From assembly GCA_030146295.1 (NCBI GenBank), contig JASLCD010000318.1, positions 1 to 15,625 of the forward strand: a stretch of 15,625 nt of DNA, given 5' to 3'. The position numbers and the translations under genes were made by a program. Position 1 is the first letter of the stretch. The number at the start of each line of letters is the position of its first letter. The notes below the pieces were generated by a model. It saw nothing but the letters and a program-made list of their open reading frames with translations. It was not told the DNA's origin and ran no database searches. Positions 1 to 8,249 of this stretch are shown in pieces. Source of the stretch: Chryseobacterium sp. Its GTDB lineage: Bacteria; Bacteroidota; Bacteroidia; Flavobacteriales; Weeksellaceae.

Positions 1-76
1 GACTCGGTAGCTCAGCTGGTAGAGCAATACACTTTTAATGTATGGGTCCTGGGTTCGAATCCCAGCCGGGTCACCA
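1..76 (+). tRNA. tRNA-Lys (anticodon UUU)
   Basis: A complete cloverleaf can be folded. The acceptor stem pairs 1-7 with 66-72 (one G-U), the D arm is 10-25, the anticodon stem 27-31/39-43, and the T arm 49-65 holds TTCGAAT. The anticodon loop CTTTTAA places TTT at 34-36, which reads lysine AAA/AAG codons. The discriminator A and an encoded CCA end are at 73-76. The gene begins at the first base of the window, so its promoter, and possibly other tRNAs upstream, lie outside the view. Confidence 0.97.
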
Positions 77-102
77 ACAACCTGAACAGGTTTTAATCAA
101 TT

Positions 103-130
103 AAAAAGGCACATGAAAATGTGCCTTTTT
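103..130 (+). terminator. Rho-independent terminator of tRNA-Lys
   Basis: A perfect 12-bp stem pairs 103-114 (AAAAAGGCACAT) with 119-130 (ATGTGCCTTTTT) around the tetraloop GAAA. It ends in a T-run and lies 26 bases after the tRNA CCA end. The A-run on the 5' side means it could also act on the other strand. Confidence 0.9.
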
Positions 131-376
131 CTATTTAAGATCAGTTTTCATTTCTGAAATAAACAGCTTAAAAAACATTGAAACCAATCCGTTTTTTTAT
201 CATCTTTTTCTATAATTCAGAACCGTTTTCCATAGTAAAGCTGTGATAAGGTCATGAGTAGTGAACGGAAATGCCGGAAATGCTGACCATTGGATGTTTT
301 CTGCATAGATATTACCCAATTCATTATTAGATAAACGCCTGCATCACATCAACAAGAAAATGAGGTGAAAGCAAAC
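131..376. other. Intergenic stretch without recognised gene
   Basis: This AT-rich sequence lies between the tRNA terminator and the terminator of the minus-strand acetyltransferase. I find no credible ORF and no further tRNA. The only structured element is GTGAAAGC at 365-372, which is complementary to GCTTTCAC at 401-408 inside the neighbouring hairpin loop. Confidence 0.6.
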
Positions 377-419
377 AAAAACACCATGCGAAAAATAATA
401 GCTTTCACATGGTGTTTTT
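377..419 (-). terminator. Terminator downstream of the GNAT gene
   Basis: A perfect 12-bp inverted repeat pairs AAAAACACCATG (377-388) with CATGGTGTTTTT (408-419) around a 19-base loop. On the minus strand the stem is followed by a T-rich tract, as expected for the end of the acetyltransferase transcript, whose stop codon is about 40 bases before the hairpin. T-tracts on both sides allow bidirectional use. Confidence 0.8.
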
Positions 420-457
420 TTTGTTGAAACTGAATAAGATTAAAGGATACAATATTC

Positions 458-934
458 TTATCTGGGAATATATTTCATACTGATTTCTTCAGGAGAAAGA
501 CTGGGGACTTTCTGGAACCCTATTTTCCGGTACAGATTATAAGCCTTGTCATTCCCGAGAGCAACCTCCAGAATGATTTCAATGCCATTAAAGTTTTGAT
601 ATGCTTCAGCAATAACAGCTTCAATTAATCCCTGCCCCATATTTTTTCCCTGAAATTCTTTTTTTATATACATCTGATAAAGGCTTCCGGTGTTGTTTTC
701 ATTTTTAATAAAAGTACAGATACCCACAAGCTTCTGCTGTGCAAAAGCTCCAAATACAAATCTTTTCGGTGTTTGTTCTTCAATGTCATTTTCGATCCGA
801 AATTTTTCAATGCTCAAGGCTTCCTGGTAGGTTGTTCCAAAAGATTCAGGAAATTTTTCCAGACTTTCCAGGCGGATGGCGCGGTAAATTTTGCTTTCTT
901 CAGGGAGAAGCTTTCGATAGCTAATACTTGTCAT
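458..934 (-). CDS. GNAT family N-acetyltransferase
   Basis: This 158-residue protein has the length and motifs of a single-domain GCN5-related N-acetyltransferase, which moves the acetyl group of acetyl-CoA to an amine on a protein or small molecule. The acetyl-CoA pyrophosphate loop (motif A, Q/RxxGxG/A) is Q95-G-K-N-M-G100-Q-G102, preceded by the strand YQMYIKKEF. The later motif N128-D-KAYNLYRKIGF (to F140) is the usual family B region, carrying the conserved Asn and Tyr. No signal peptide or membrane segment is visible, so it should be cytoplasmic. It stands alone between its terminator (377-419) and a divergent regulator gene. The ATG at 934 gives a normal GNAT N-terminus. No clear Shine-Dalgarno or perfect TAnnTTTG element precedes it. 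The acceptor substrate cannot be read from the sequence. Confidence 0.9.
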   Translation of the reverse strand: MTSISYRKLLPEESKIYRAIRLESLEKFPESFGTTYQEALSIEKFRIENDIEEQTPKRFVFGAFAQQKLVGICTFIKNENNTGSLYQMYIKKEFQGKNMGQGLIEAVIAEAYQNFNGIEIILEVALGNDKAYNLYRKIGFQKVPSLSPEEISMKYIPR

Positions 935-1349
935 AGGTATGGGTTTGTCATTTTCATTAATATCCGATACAAATATGTAGATTATTTTTAATTTCTTTTG
1001 AGCATGAAGGGATGAAGTTCTATAATGATGTTAAAATTTTCAAACCAGATAACGTATTTGTAACAAATTTCACTTCAGAGAGTCTTATTATTAATAAAAA
1101 CAGTCTTTTTTGATCGGAAAAAGCTTACAGAGCTGTTCGGAAAACTTAAAAAAGGCCTGTTTAAGGGGGAATTTTGGTACTTTATTTAAATGTTACATTT
1201 TTGAAAAATTAACGGCTTATTTCATAATAAGCATGATAAATTATGTATATTTATAACGTTTATTGGGGAAAATAATAGAATAATAGTAGAAATTTATCAA
1301 CATGTTTCAGTAAAATATGTATAGGTAGATATAGGGAAAAGTGGTGCTG
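935..1349. other. AT-rich divergent intergenic region
   Basis: The region separates the minus-strand acetyltransferase from the plus-strand TPR/HTH regulator and must hold both promoters. I found no good match to the TTG-N19-TAnnTTTG pattern in either direction. The nearest are TATATTTA at 1246-1253 on plus and CATATTTG on minus near 975-985. I see no ORF or structured RNA. A purine stretch AGGGAAAA at 1333-1340 may help set the start of the next gene. Confidence 0.5.
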
Positions 1350-2843
1350 ATGGAAAGAATTAATTTGATCATTTTTAAAACTAGAAAAAAACACTCAAAG
1401 GAAATAAGGAAAATAATAGCCCGTACAATCTGCACGGTGTTATTTTTAAGTATGCTTTCATGCAGCTGTGATTCTCAGGATAAAAATAGGGCAGATTTCG
1501 ATTCTACTTTATTAAACCAGACTTCAGACCTTCAGTTGTCAGGTGAATATGAAGCTTTGATCCGGCTGAATATAAAATACCTGAAAAAGGCAGCTAAAAT
1601 GAAATATACAGCTGGAAAAGGCCTTTGCTATCTGAATATGGCAGGAGTAAATGTCTCCACAGGGAATTATGAAAAAGCCCGTTTTTTTTTCAACAAAGCA
1701 GAAAAAGATCTGATACATTCTGACAATGCTTATCATAAAGCAACTTTCTATAATGATTACAGTCTGTATTATTCTCACCTTAAAATAAATGACAAAGCTA
1801 TTGAATGTAATAATAAAGCATTTTATTATTTAAAACACGCCTCCAAAACAAATCTCACTCAAAAACTATTTCCAAGACTATATATCAACAAAGGCATATA
1901 CTATGCCTGGAAAGGATGGTTCGGAACCTCTTTAAAATGCTTCACAAAGGCGAATGCAATGGAAAACTCAGCCTATAGCAATTGTATGGTGGCCCAATAC
2001 TATTTGTTTGTTCATAAACCTGATTCTGCAGGTATATATATTGAACGGGCAGATGAAAAGATGCTCAGCCAAAAAACAACTGATGTAGAATCTCTCTGGG
2101 TGTATTATACGATGGGGTATTACTATAATGAAGTTGATAATAGTGAGCAGGCTGAAAAAGCACTTAAGAAAGCCCTGGATATCAATATTAAAACAAGACG
2201 TACTTACTCTTCACATATAAAAGAAGTCTACAAGGCAATGGCAGAGCTGTATAAGAAAAAAAATGACGGCGGAAAGGCCTATTTCTATCTGAAAAAATAT
2301 ATGGAAGAAGAGGGCAGGTTTGATGCAGCCCGATTTGCTACGATGAATAAGGCGACTGAAGATTTTATTTCCGAAGCAAAGCAGGAGTCGGACTGGCATA
2401 AAAATGATCTTCCGTTATTTATTGCCCTGTCTATCGCAGTTCTTACCTTTTCAGGAGTATATGTACGAAAGAGAATCAATAAGTTGCAGCTAAAGAAGAA
2501 CTCCTTAAAAGAAGAGACGGATGAGCTGAAAAACCATGTGGAGACGAAACAGCTGGAAGAAGTAATAGAGCTTGCCAAGCGGAATGATTCTTCTTTTTTA
2601 TTGAAATTCAAAGAACTGTATCCCGATTTTATAGCAACCCTTCTGAAAATCAATCCTGATCTGGAAATTTCGGAGCTGACTTTCTGTGCGATGTTGAAAC
2701 TACGCTTTTCATCCAAAGAAATTGCAGACTATACTTTTGTACAGCACAGATCTGTACAACAGAAAAAATACAGAATCAGAAAAAGGCTGAATATCTCCGG
2801 AGAAACAGATATTTATGACTTTTTTGGAAACTTAGCAGAATAA
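1350..2843 (+). CDS. Membrane-anchored TPR / LuxR-like HTH regulator, copy 1
   Basis: The protein has 497 residues from ATG 1350. In-frame GTG codons at 1341 and 1344 are alternatives, but the ATG sits better behind the AGGGAAAA at 1333-1340. A basic N-terminus and a hydrophobic stretch end in LSMLSCSC (Cys38/Cys40), a loose lipobox. Residues about 55-330 are helical, with TPR-like units such as YEKARFFFNKAEKDL and SEQAEKALKKALDI. One membrane helix follows at about 354-372 (LPLFIALSIAVLTFSGVYV), then RKR and a charged coiled-coil-like linker. The C-terminus (about 442-484) is a LuxR/GerE-like helix-turn-helix: KEIADYTFVQHRSVQQKKYRIRKRLNI has the usual KEIA...S/TV...IRKKL pattern. The layout predicts an exported TPR sensor and a cytoplasmic DNA-binding domain. 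The ligand and target genes are unknown. A paralogue follows 169 bases downstream. Confidence 0.82.
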   Translation: MERINLIIFKTRKKHSKEIRKIIARTICTVLFLSMLSCSCDSQDKNRADFDSTLLNQTSDLQLSGEYEALIRLNIKYLKKAAKMKYTAGKGLCYLNMAGVNVSTGNYEKARFFFNKAEKDLIHSDNAYHKATFYNDYSLYYSHLKINDKAIECNNKAFYYLKHASKTNLTQKLFPRLYINKGIYYAWKGWFGTSLKCFTKANAMENSAYSNCMVAQYYLFVHKPDSAGIYIERADEKMLSQKTTDVESLWVYYTMGYYYNEVDNSEQAEKALKKALDINIKTRRTYSSHIKEVYKAMAELYKKKNDGGKAYFYLKKYMEEEGRFDAARFATMNKATEDFISEAKQESDWHKNDLPLFIALSIAVLTFSGVYVRKRINKLQLKKNSLKEETDELKNHVETKQLEEVIELAKRNDSSFLLKFKELYPDFIATLLKINPDLEISELTFCAMLKLRFSSKEIADYTFVQHRSVQQKKYRIRKRLNISGETDIYDFFGNLAE

Positions 2844-3012
2844 ATAAAATCATCACAATAAAAGAGGCAAGATTCTGTTTTATAAAAGATTTTATGGCTG
2901 ATCTCACCAGAAGTCACCAATAGAAAATTACACAAACAGAGTACCATTCATTTTGAGAGATCATTTTTAAAATCATAATTTATACAGAAATTTAGCTTAA
3001 ACAGAGAAACAT

Positions 3013-4437
3013 ATGACACGTATTTTTCTTGCTTTTTTACTTCTTATGTTGGTTTCGTGCCATTCTCATTCAAAGAAAGAGGCTGAAAAGAAATTTGATG
3101 TTTCTCTGCTGAAGCAGAATGAGAGATTCAGAGTAGCCGGAGAATATGATTCTCTGATCAATCTCAATAAAAAATATTACAAACAGGCTGATAAAATAAA
3201 TTATGCAGACGGAAAAGCGCTTTGTTATATCAATCTGGCAGAGCTTAATATTTCATTAGAAAATTTCCAGAAGTCTCAGATTCTTTTTGATAATGCAAAA
3301 GAAATCCTGGATCATTCGGAAGATAATATACATAAAGCCAGGTTTTACAATGTTTACGGCCGTTTCAATTTAGAGCTCCGAAGAGTTGATAAAGCTTTTC
3401 AATATAATAATGAAGCAATGAGCCTGATACAGAAGAGCGGTCCCTCTGAGCTTAAAAATGATCTTCTTTTCAGTATTTATTTCAGACAGGCCATTTATTG
3501 TATCCAAAAAAAGAATTACGAAAAAGCACTTGAATATTTTCACAAGGCAAAAAAGCTGGACAATACTGGTCTTACAGATTGTGCTATAAGTGATTATGTT
3601 TATATGTATAAAAATAAAGATTCTGCCTACAAATATGTAACTATTGCCTATAATAAAGCGAATATAAGAGGGAAGGAAGACGGGATTGCACTGTATGCCA
3701 ATACAATTATGGGAGAATATTTTCTTACCAACAAACAATATGATAAGGCAGAAGAAACGTTTAAAAAGGCTTTGAGAATCAATGAAAAAACCAAGCGGAT
3801 CTATGCCTATTATGGTAAATATATTTATAATGATCTCAGGGTATTGTATGAACGAACAGGAGATAAAGAAAAAGCATACTTTTATTTGAAAGCATATACA
3901 GATGCTTATTATAAAACCAATACATCCTTACTGGCTACAATCAATCAGGATATGGAGTCTTTTATTACGGGAGCACAACAAGATGCCGACCATCATCAAA
4001 GTAAAATATACTGGATTATCTTTCTGTCATTGATTGGTCTTTCTCTGTTAGGGTTATATGCCTGGAGAATTATCAGGGTTTTGGGAAAAAGAAAAGAGGT
4101 GCTTACTATAGAAGCCGAAAATCTGAAAATGAGGATGAATGACAATAAGCAGGAAGAGATCATAGAACTTGGCAAGAAAAATGATCCTGAATTTCTGAAT
4201 CGTTTTAAAGAAGTGTATCCTGAGTTTATACAGCAGCTTTTAATAATTAATCCCGGCCTTGAAAGTTCTGAATTGATTTTTTGTGCGATGCTGAAACTGC
4301 ATTTTACATCTAAGGAAATTGCAAGTTATACTCTGGTTCAGCATAGAAGTGTCCAGCAGAAAAAATACAGAATAAGAAAGAAACTGAATATTCCCGGAGA
4401 AACAGATATTTATCATTTCTTTGATACCTTGAAATAA
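3013..4437 (+). CDS. Membrane-anchored TPR / LuxR-like HTH regulator, copy 2
   Basis: This 474-residue protein is a tandem paralogue of the gene before it. A short signal ends in the good lipobox LVSC (Cys16). TPR-like helical pairs follow up to about residue 320, for example YEKALEYFHKAKKLD and YDKAEETFKKALRINEKT. A membrane helix lies at about 332-351, then a basic turn, a charged linker and the same C-terminal HTH with KEIASYTLVQHRSVQQKKYRIRKKLNI. By eye the last 80 or so residues are about 75% identical to copy 1, whereas the TPR parts are clearly more diverged. That suggests the same or similar DNA site but different input. The ATG at 3013 lies directly before the signal sequence. I see no clear terminator between the two copies, so co-transcription is possible. 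Confidence 0.85.
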   Translation: MTRIFLAFLLLMLVSCHSHSKKEAEKKFDVSLLKQNERFRVAGEYDSLINLNKKYYKQADKINYADGKALCYINLAELNISLENFQKSQILFDNAKEILDHSEDNIHKARFYNVYGRFNLELRRVDKAFQYNNEAMSLIQKSGPSELKNDLLFSIYFRQAIYCIQKKNYEKALEYFHKAKKLDNTGLTDCAISDYVYMYKNKDSAYKYVTIAYNKANIRGKEDGIALYANTIMGEYFLTNKQYDKAEETFKKALRINEKTKRIYAYYGKYIYNDLRVLYERTGDKEKAYFYLKAYTDAYYKTNTSLLATINQDMESFITGAQQDADHHQSKIYWIIFLSLIGLSLLGLYAWRIIRVLGKRKEVLTIEAENLKMRMNDNKQEEIIELGKKNDPEFLNRFKEVYPEFIQQLLIINPGLESSELIFCAMLKLHFTSKEIASYTLVQHRSVQQKKYRIRKKLNIPGETDIYHFFDTLK

Positions 4438-4449
4438 TTCCAAAAAAAA

Positions 4450-4476
4450 ACTGTCTGATTCATCATGTCAGACAGT
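4450..4476. terminator. Hairpin after the tandem regulators
   Basis: A perfect 9-bp stem pairs ACTGTCTGA (4450-4458) with TCAGACAGT (4468-4476), starting 12 bases after the stop of the second TPR/HTH gene. A run of nine A lies on its 5' side, but no T-run follows on the plus strand. It therefore fits a classical intrinsic terminator only in the minus direction, where no gene is seen. It is still the best candidate for the 3' end of the regulator transcript. Confidence 0.5.
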
Positions 4477-5114
4477 ACTCGAAATATTCTCTTTTCACCA
4501 CTTGAATTTTTTTCGTGGTCTCTTTGTTCAAATATGAAAATTTTTAACGAAATCAAGAAAAAAAGCTCTACTACACGAATACTACATCGTGTATTTGTGT
4601 TTTTAAATTATTGATATACAGATTGTTATTTTTGTCGGTTGTCTGAGAGGCTTATTGATAAAAAAAAGTGATGGTGGTTCTAAAATGCTCCATTTTTTTA
4701 GCCTGTATTTTTATAATTTATCTTTTTGGAAGTTGCTTAAGTAGCACATAAGTATTGTTTTGTTTCTGATTTTCAGTTTGTTTTTCGGTTCTATTTTGAT
4801 TGGAATATTCAGAGAATTTTATCTTTTTTAAACCCTGCAAATTAACAATACAAAAAAAGTCAGAATGTAAATTATTGATATTTAGTCGTTTACGATAAAA
4901 GTGTATCTATGTAGTATCATCTTTTTTTGTTTTTTATTAAAAATATATAAGTTTTGCAGAGAGTTTTATTGTGAATATTATACGATATATTTCATTTTGT
5001 TGAATTTATGATAATGTTGCCTTTGCCATTAAACATGACTCAAGAATAGAAGTTGAAACAATATTTTGAATAATATTTTCAATGAGCTTCCCAAAAATAA
5101 CTTTAAATAAATCT
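4477..5114. other. Long AT-rich intergenic region
   Basis: More than 600 bases without a credible ORF lie between the regulators and the secreted peptidase. Visible structure is limited to an inverted repeat TACACGA (4572-4578) / TCGTGTA (4587-4593) with an 8-base spacer, a weaker ACCAC/GTGGT pair at 4497-4519, and a possible promoter close to the peptidase gene. It could hold a long leader or a small RNA, but I see nothing that demonstrates one. Confidence 0.5.
4995..5025 (+). promoter_or_regulatory. Candidate promoter of the secreted peptidase
   Basis: TTTTG at 4995-4999 and TGCCTTTG at 5018-5025 are separated by 18 bases. This is one mismatch from the Bacteroidota consensus TTTG-N17-23-TAnnTTTG. 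It would start transcription near 5032, about 80 bases before the ATG. An overlapping alternative, TAATGTTG at 5012-5019, has a worse upstream partner. Confidence 0.35.
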
Positions 5115-8100
5115 ATGAAAAAAAGAATTTTATTCGTTTGCGCACTAGCGTCTTGCTTTACGGTTTTCAATGCTCAGAGATGGGAATCTGTCTCTCAAAA
5201 AAACTCGCAGATAAGAGAAGGAGTAGAGGTACAGCATTCTTACAGAGTAGACCTGAAGTCGCTTAGAGAAATACTGAAAAATGCCGAAGAAACAGGAAAA
5301 AATGCACGCCCTGTTATTATTTCTTTACCAACAGCAGAAGGAAAGATTGAGAAATTTTCTGTTTACAGCAATCCTGTAATGGATCAATCACTTGTTGACA
5401 GATATCAGCTGGGATCTTATGTTGGGATTGGATTGGATGATCCTTCTAAATATTTAAGATTCAGTACATCCCCGAATGATATGCAGTCTATGATCATTAA
5501 AGATGGCATATTTCAGTTTATAGAACCCATAAGTACAGATAAACAGACATACGGTGTCTTTTATAAAACAAAGGAAAAAGGAGATATGCACGGGTTTGAA
5601 TGTGATACGGAGCATGATCTTAAAGAGATTGGTAAACTGGTGGAAAACGGGAGAAAGATGCTTTCCAATGTAGGAATTACCAACAGACCTACAAATACCA
5701 AATACAGAACTTTCAGAATGGCTATGGCCGTGACCGGAGAATATACACAATTTCACGGAGGAACAGCTGCGGGGGCTGTCGCTGCGATCAATAACACAAT
5801 GACAAGAATCAATGGGGTTTTTGAAAGAGATTTTGGAGCTCATTTTAATGTGCTGGATCTTCCGGGAATTATTTATATAGATCCTGCTAACGATTTTTAT
5901 ACACCTCCGGCGGCAGCAGATGATCCGTCATTAAACTTACAGCTGCAACAAAAGCTGACGGCGGATGTTGGAAATGCCAATTATGATATTGGACACGTAT
6001 TTCATCGCAACGTGGGAGAAAGCAGAAACGGAAATGCCGGAGGAATAGGAATTGTTTGTACAAATCCTGCTACTAATACTTCTTTAGGGAAAGGTGCAGC
6101 TTTTTCAATGAGCCCAGACCCTGTAGGAGAAGTATTTGATTTAATGGCAGCTCACGAAATGGGACACCAGCTGGGAGCCAACCATACTTTTTCTATGAGA
6201 ACTGAAGGTTCCGGTGCTAATGTTGAACCTTGGGGAGGAACAACGATCATGGGATATCCGGGGATTACTCAGGATAATATTCAAGCCAATATGGATGGAT
6301 ATTTCCATTATAAATCGATCTCTCAGGTGTTAAATAACCTCGAATCTAAAGTAGGATGTGGTGTTGCTGTTGATATCATCAACAATACTGCACCGGTAAT
6401 TACGCCACTGGTTAATTATTCAATTCCAAAAGGGACTGCCTATTATCTGGATGCTGTAGCAGTAGATGCAGAAAGTGACCTTCTTACCTATACATGGGAA
6501 CAATACAACAGTGTAGGAGACAGGAATACCATTTCCGGAGATAGCGGATGGGGGTATAATGCCGAAGGAGCTATCGCAAGATCTTTACCGGGAACAGCCA
6601 ACAGCAGAAGATATTTCCCTAAGCTGGAAACTGTACTGAGTGGTGTGCTGACAGACAAACAGGTATGGGAAACCGTTTCCTATATCCCAAGAACATTGAA
6701 CTATGCAGTAACCGTAAGAGATCAGAATGCATTAAGACCAATGACTTCCACTGCCGAAACAGTTGTAACAGTAGGGAATGACGGACCTTTCAAATTCAGC
6801 GGACTTACCACAACATCTGTTTTATATAACGATGCATCCAATACCATCACGTGGGATGCTGCAAACACCAATAACGCTCCTTATAATGTAGCCGCTGTAA
6901 AAATTGATTATACAACCAATAACGGAACTACATGGACAGATCTGGTAGCCTCTACACCTAATACGGGAAGTTATGCTGTACAAATGCCGGCTAATTTAAC
7001 GGGGACTGTTAAATTAAGAATATCAGCAGTAGGTAATATTTTCTATGCAGTATCTCCGGCCATAACAGTAGGAGCAGCTCCTACTTCTACTACCATTGCT
7101 CCAACTGGAGTCTCTGTAATAGACACAGAAGTCTTAAAAACAACGGCCAGAATATCGTGGAATAAAGTACCGGGAGCCACTTACTCTGTCAATTACAGAA
7201 AAGTTGGGGCCGCAAGCTGGACGAATACAACAAGTGCAGCAAACTCTGTATTGTTGTCAAATCTTGAAGATGAAACCAATTATGAAGTGCAGGTAGCTGC
7301 TGTTGTGAATAATGTTCCGGGGGCATTCTCTACTAATTATGCCTTTAAAACAAAAGGTCTGAGAACGGGGGCAGATTATTGTTTAATGACTACAGGAGGA
7401 AATGGCGGAAGATTTAATAGCGGTCTTGTAAGATTGACACTATCTAACCTGGCTTATGTATATAGCGGATTGGATGTGTATAAAACATATCTTGACTTTA
7501 GTGAAGATGCAACCAAAGTTGTTAATTTAACAAAAGGAACTCAGTACACTGCAAACTTTAGAAACCTTGCAGGAGGAAACTATAATGACTGGCTTGAAAT
7601 CTGGATAGATTACAACAGAAACGGAGTCTTTGAAAATTCTGAAAAAGTAGTTACGAGTGGTGCTCTTCCTTTCTTTGCTGCTGGTGCTCAGGCTTACCTT
7701 CGTGATGGAAATGTAACATTTACAGTACCTGATACTGCGTATTCTGGTGAAAAATTGTTGAGAATGAGAGTCGCAAGCACTTTCTTTAATGCAGCCAGCG
7801 GTCCTTGTGGAAGCCCTACAGTACCTGTAAATGGTGGAGGAATCGTTTCTGTAGGATCTTTCAGAGATTTTTCTGTAAAGATTTCGGAAAATGCTAACCT
7901 TGCGGTGAGAGAAGCAGCAGACACAAAATCATCAGAAGTATCTATTTATCCTAATCCTGCAGATACATTCGTAGAAGTGAAAAACCTTAAAGGTAAAGCA
8001 GATTACAAAATCTACAGTGCAGATGGAAGATTAGTTCAGGAAGGTAAAATTGAGGGAAGGATCAACGTTGCTTCATTGGTAAAAGGAATGTATGTGATCA

Positions 8101-8150
8101 CTATAAAAGATGATAAGAATACTTATAATACTAAGTTAATCAAGAAATAA
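5115..8150 (+). CDS. Secreted zinc metallopeptidase (reprolysin-like) with FnIII, GEVED and T9SS sorting domain
   Basis: The protein has 1011 residues from ATG 5115, chosen because a signal peptide starts there (MKKRILFV... ending FNAQ). An in-frame ATG at 5082 would add 11 residues. A propeptide-like region is followed by the catalytic domain with zinc site HEMGHQLGANH (His347, Glu348, His351, His357) and a likely Met-turn TIMGYP near Met379, as in metzincins of the M12B/reprolysin-like group. Next come a PKD/Ig-like part (about 430-650), a fibronectin type III module (about 660-750), a GEVED-like module with WLEIWIDYNRNGVFE (about 754-925), and a C-terminal T9SS type A sorting domain (about 941-1011: SIYPNPADTFVEV, then LVKGMYVITI). 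It should be exported by Sec, then T9SS, and attached or released at the cell surface, cleaving external proteins. The substrate is unknown. Confidence 0.93.
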   Translation: MKKRILFVCALASCFTVFNAQRWESVSQKNSQIREGVEVQHSYRVDLKSLREILKNAEETGKNARPVIISLPTAEGKIEKFSVYSNPVMDQSLVDRYQLGSYVGIGLDDPSKYLRFSTSPNDMQSMIIKDGIFQFIEPISTDKQTYGVFYKTKEKGDMHGFECDTEHDLKEIGKLVENGRKMLSNVGITNRPTNTKYRTFRMAMAVTGEYTQFHGGTAAGAVAAINNTMTRINGVFERDFGAHFNVLDLPGIIYIDPANDFYTPPAAADDPSLNLQLQQKLTADVGNANYDIGHVFHRNVGESRNGNAGGIGIVCTNPATNTSLGKGAAFSMSPDPVGEVFDLMAAHEMGHQLGANHTFSMRTEGSGANVEPWGGTTIMGYPGITQDNIQANMDGYFHYKSISQVLNNLESKVGCGVAVDIINNTAPVITPLVNYSIPKGTAYYLDAVAVDAESDLLTYTWEQYNSVGDRNTISGDSGWGYNAEGAIARSLPGTANSRRYFPKLETVLSGVLTDKQVWETVSYIPRTLNYAVTVRDQNALRPMTSTAETVVTVGNDGPFKFSGLTTTSVLYNDASNTITWDAANTNNAPYNVAAVKIDYTTNNGTTWTDLVASTPNTGSYAVQMPANLTGTVKLRISAVGNIFYAVSPAITVGAAPTSTTIAPTGVSVIDTEVLKTTARISWNKVPGATYSVNYRKVGAASWTNTTSAANSVLLSNLEDETNYEVQVAAVVNNVPGAFSTNYAFKTKGLRTGADYCLMTTGGNGGRFNSGLVRLTLSNLAYVYSGLDVYKTYLDFSEDATKVVNLTKGTQYTANFRNLAGGNYNDWLEIWIDYNRNGVFENSEKVVTSGALPFFAAGAQAYLRDGNVTFTVPDTAYSGEKLLRMRVASTFFNAASGPCGSPTVPVNGGGIVSVGSFRDFSVKISENANLAVREAADTKSSEVSIYPNPADTFVEVKNLKGKADYKIYSADGRLVQEGKIEGRINVASLVKGMYVITIKDDKNTYNTKLIKK

Positions 8151-8212
8151 CACACATGAATCTCCGGATCAGGATCTAAAAAACGGAGAGGAAGAATATT
8201 TTATTTAACTGA

Positions 8213-8244
8213 AAAAGGCTGTCTCCGGTTGGAGGCAGCCTTTT
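8213..8244. terminator. Bidirectional terminator between convergent genes
   Basis: A 14-bp stem pairs 8213-8226 (AAAAGGCTGTCTCC) with 8231-8244 (GGAGGCAGCCTTTT), with one G-U pair and a GGTT loop. A and T runs flank both sides. It lies 60 bases after the plus-strand peptidase and 5 bases beyond the stop of the minus-strand monooxygenase, so it can end both transcripts. Confidence 0.92.
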
Positions 8245-8249
8245 GTTTA

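Noticed and set aside
1..76. tRNA-Lys as an integration site for a mobile element
   Set aside because: I found no repeat of the tRNA 3' end, no integrase and no phage-like gene in the window.
739..991. Plus-strand ORFs of 61 and 72 residues
   Set aside because: They lie antisense to the acetyltransferase, lack recognisable motifs and are explained as shadows of its codons.
2285..2716. 143-residue minus-strand ORF inside the first TPR/HTH gene
   Set aside because: It is fully antisense to a well-supported gene, Ser/Phe-rich, with no domain-like pattern.
5082..5114. Upstream ATG for the peptidase at 5082
   Set aside because: It would put 11 polar residues before a normal MKKR-type signal peptide. 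The ATG at 5115 gives a typical exported N-terminus.
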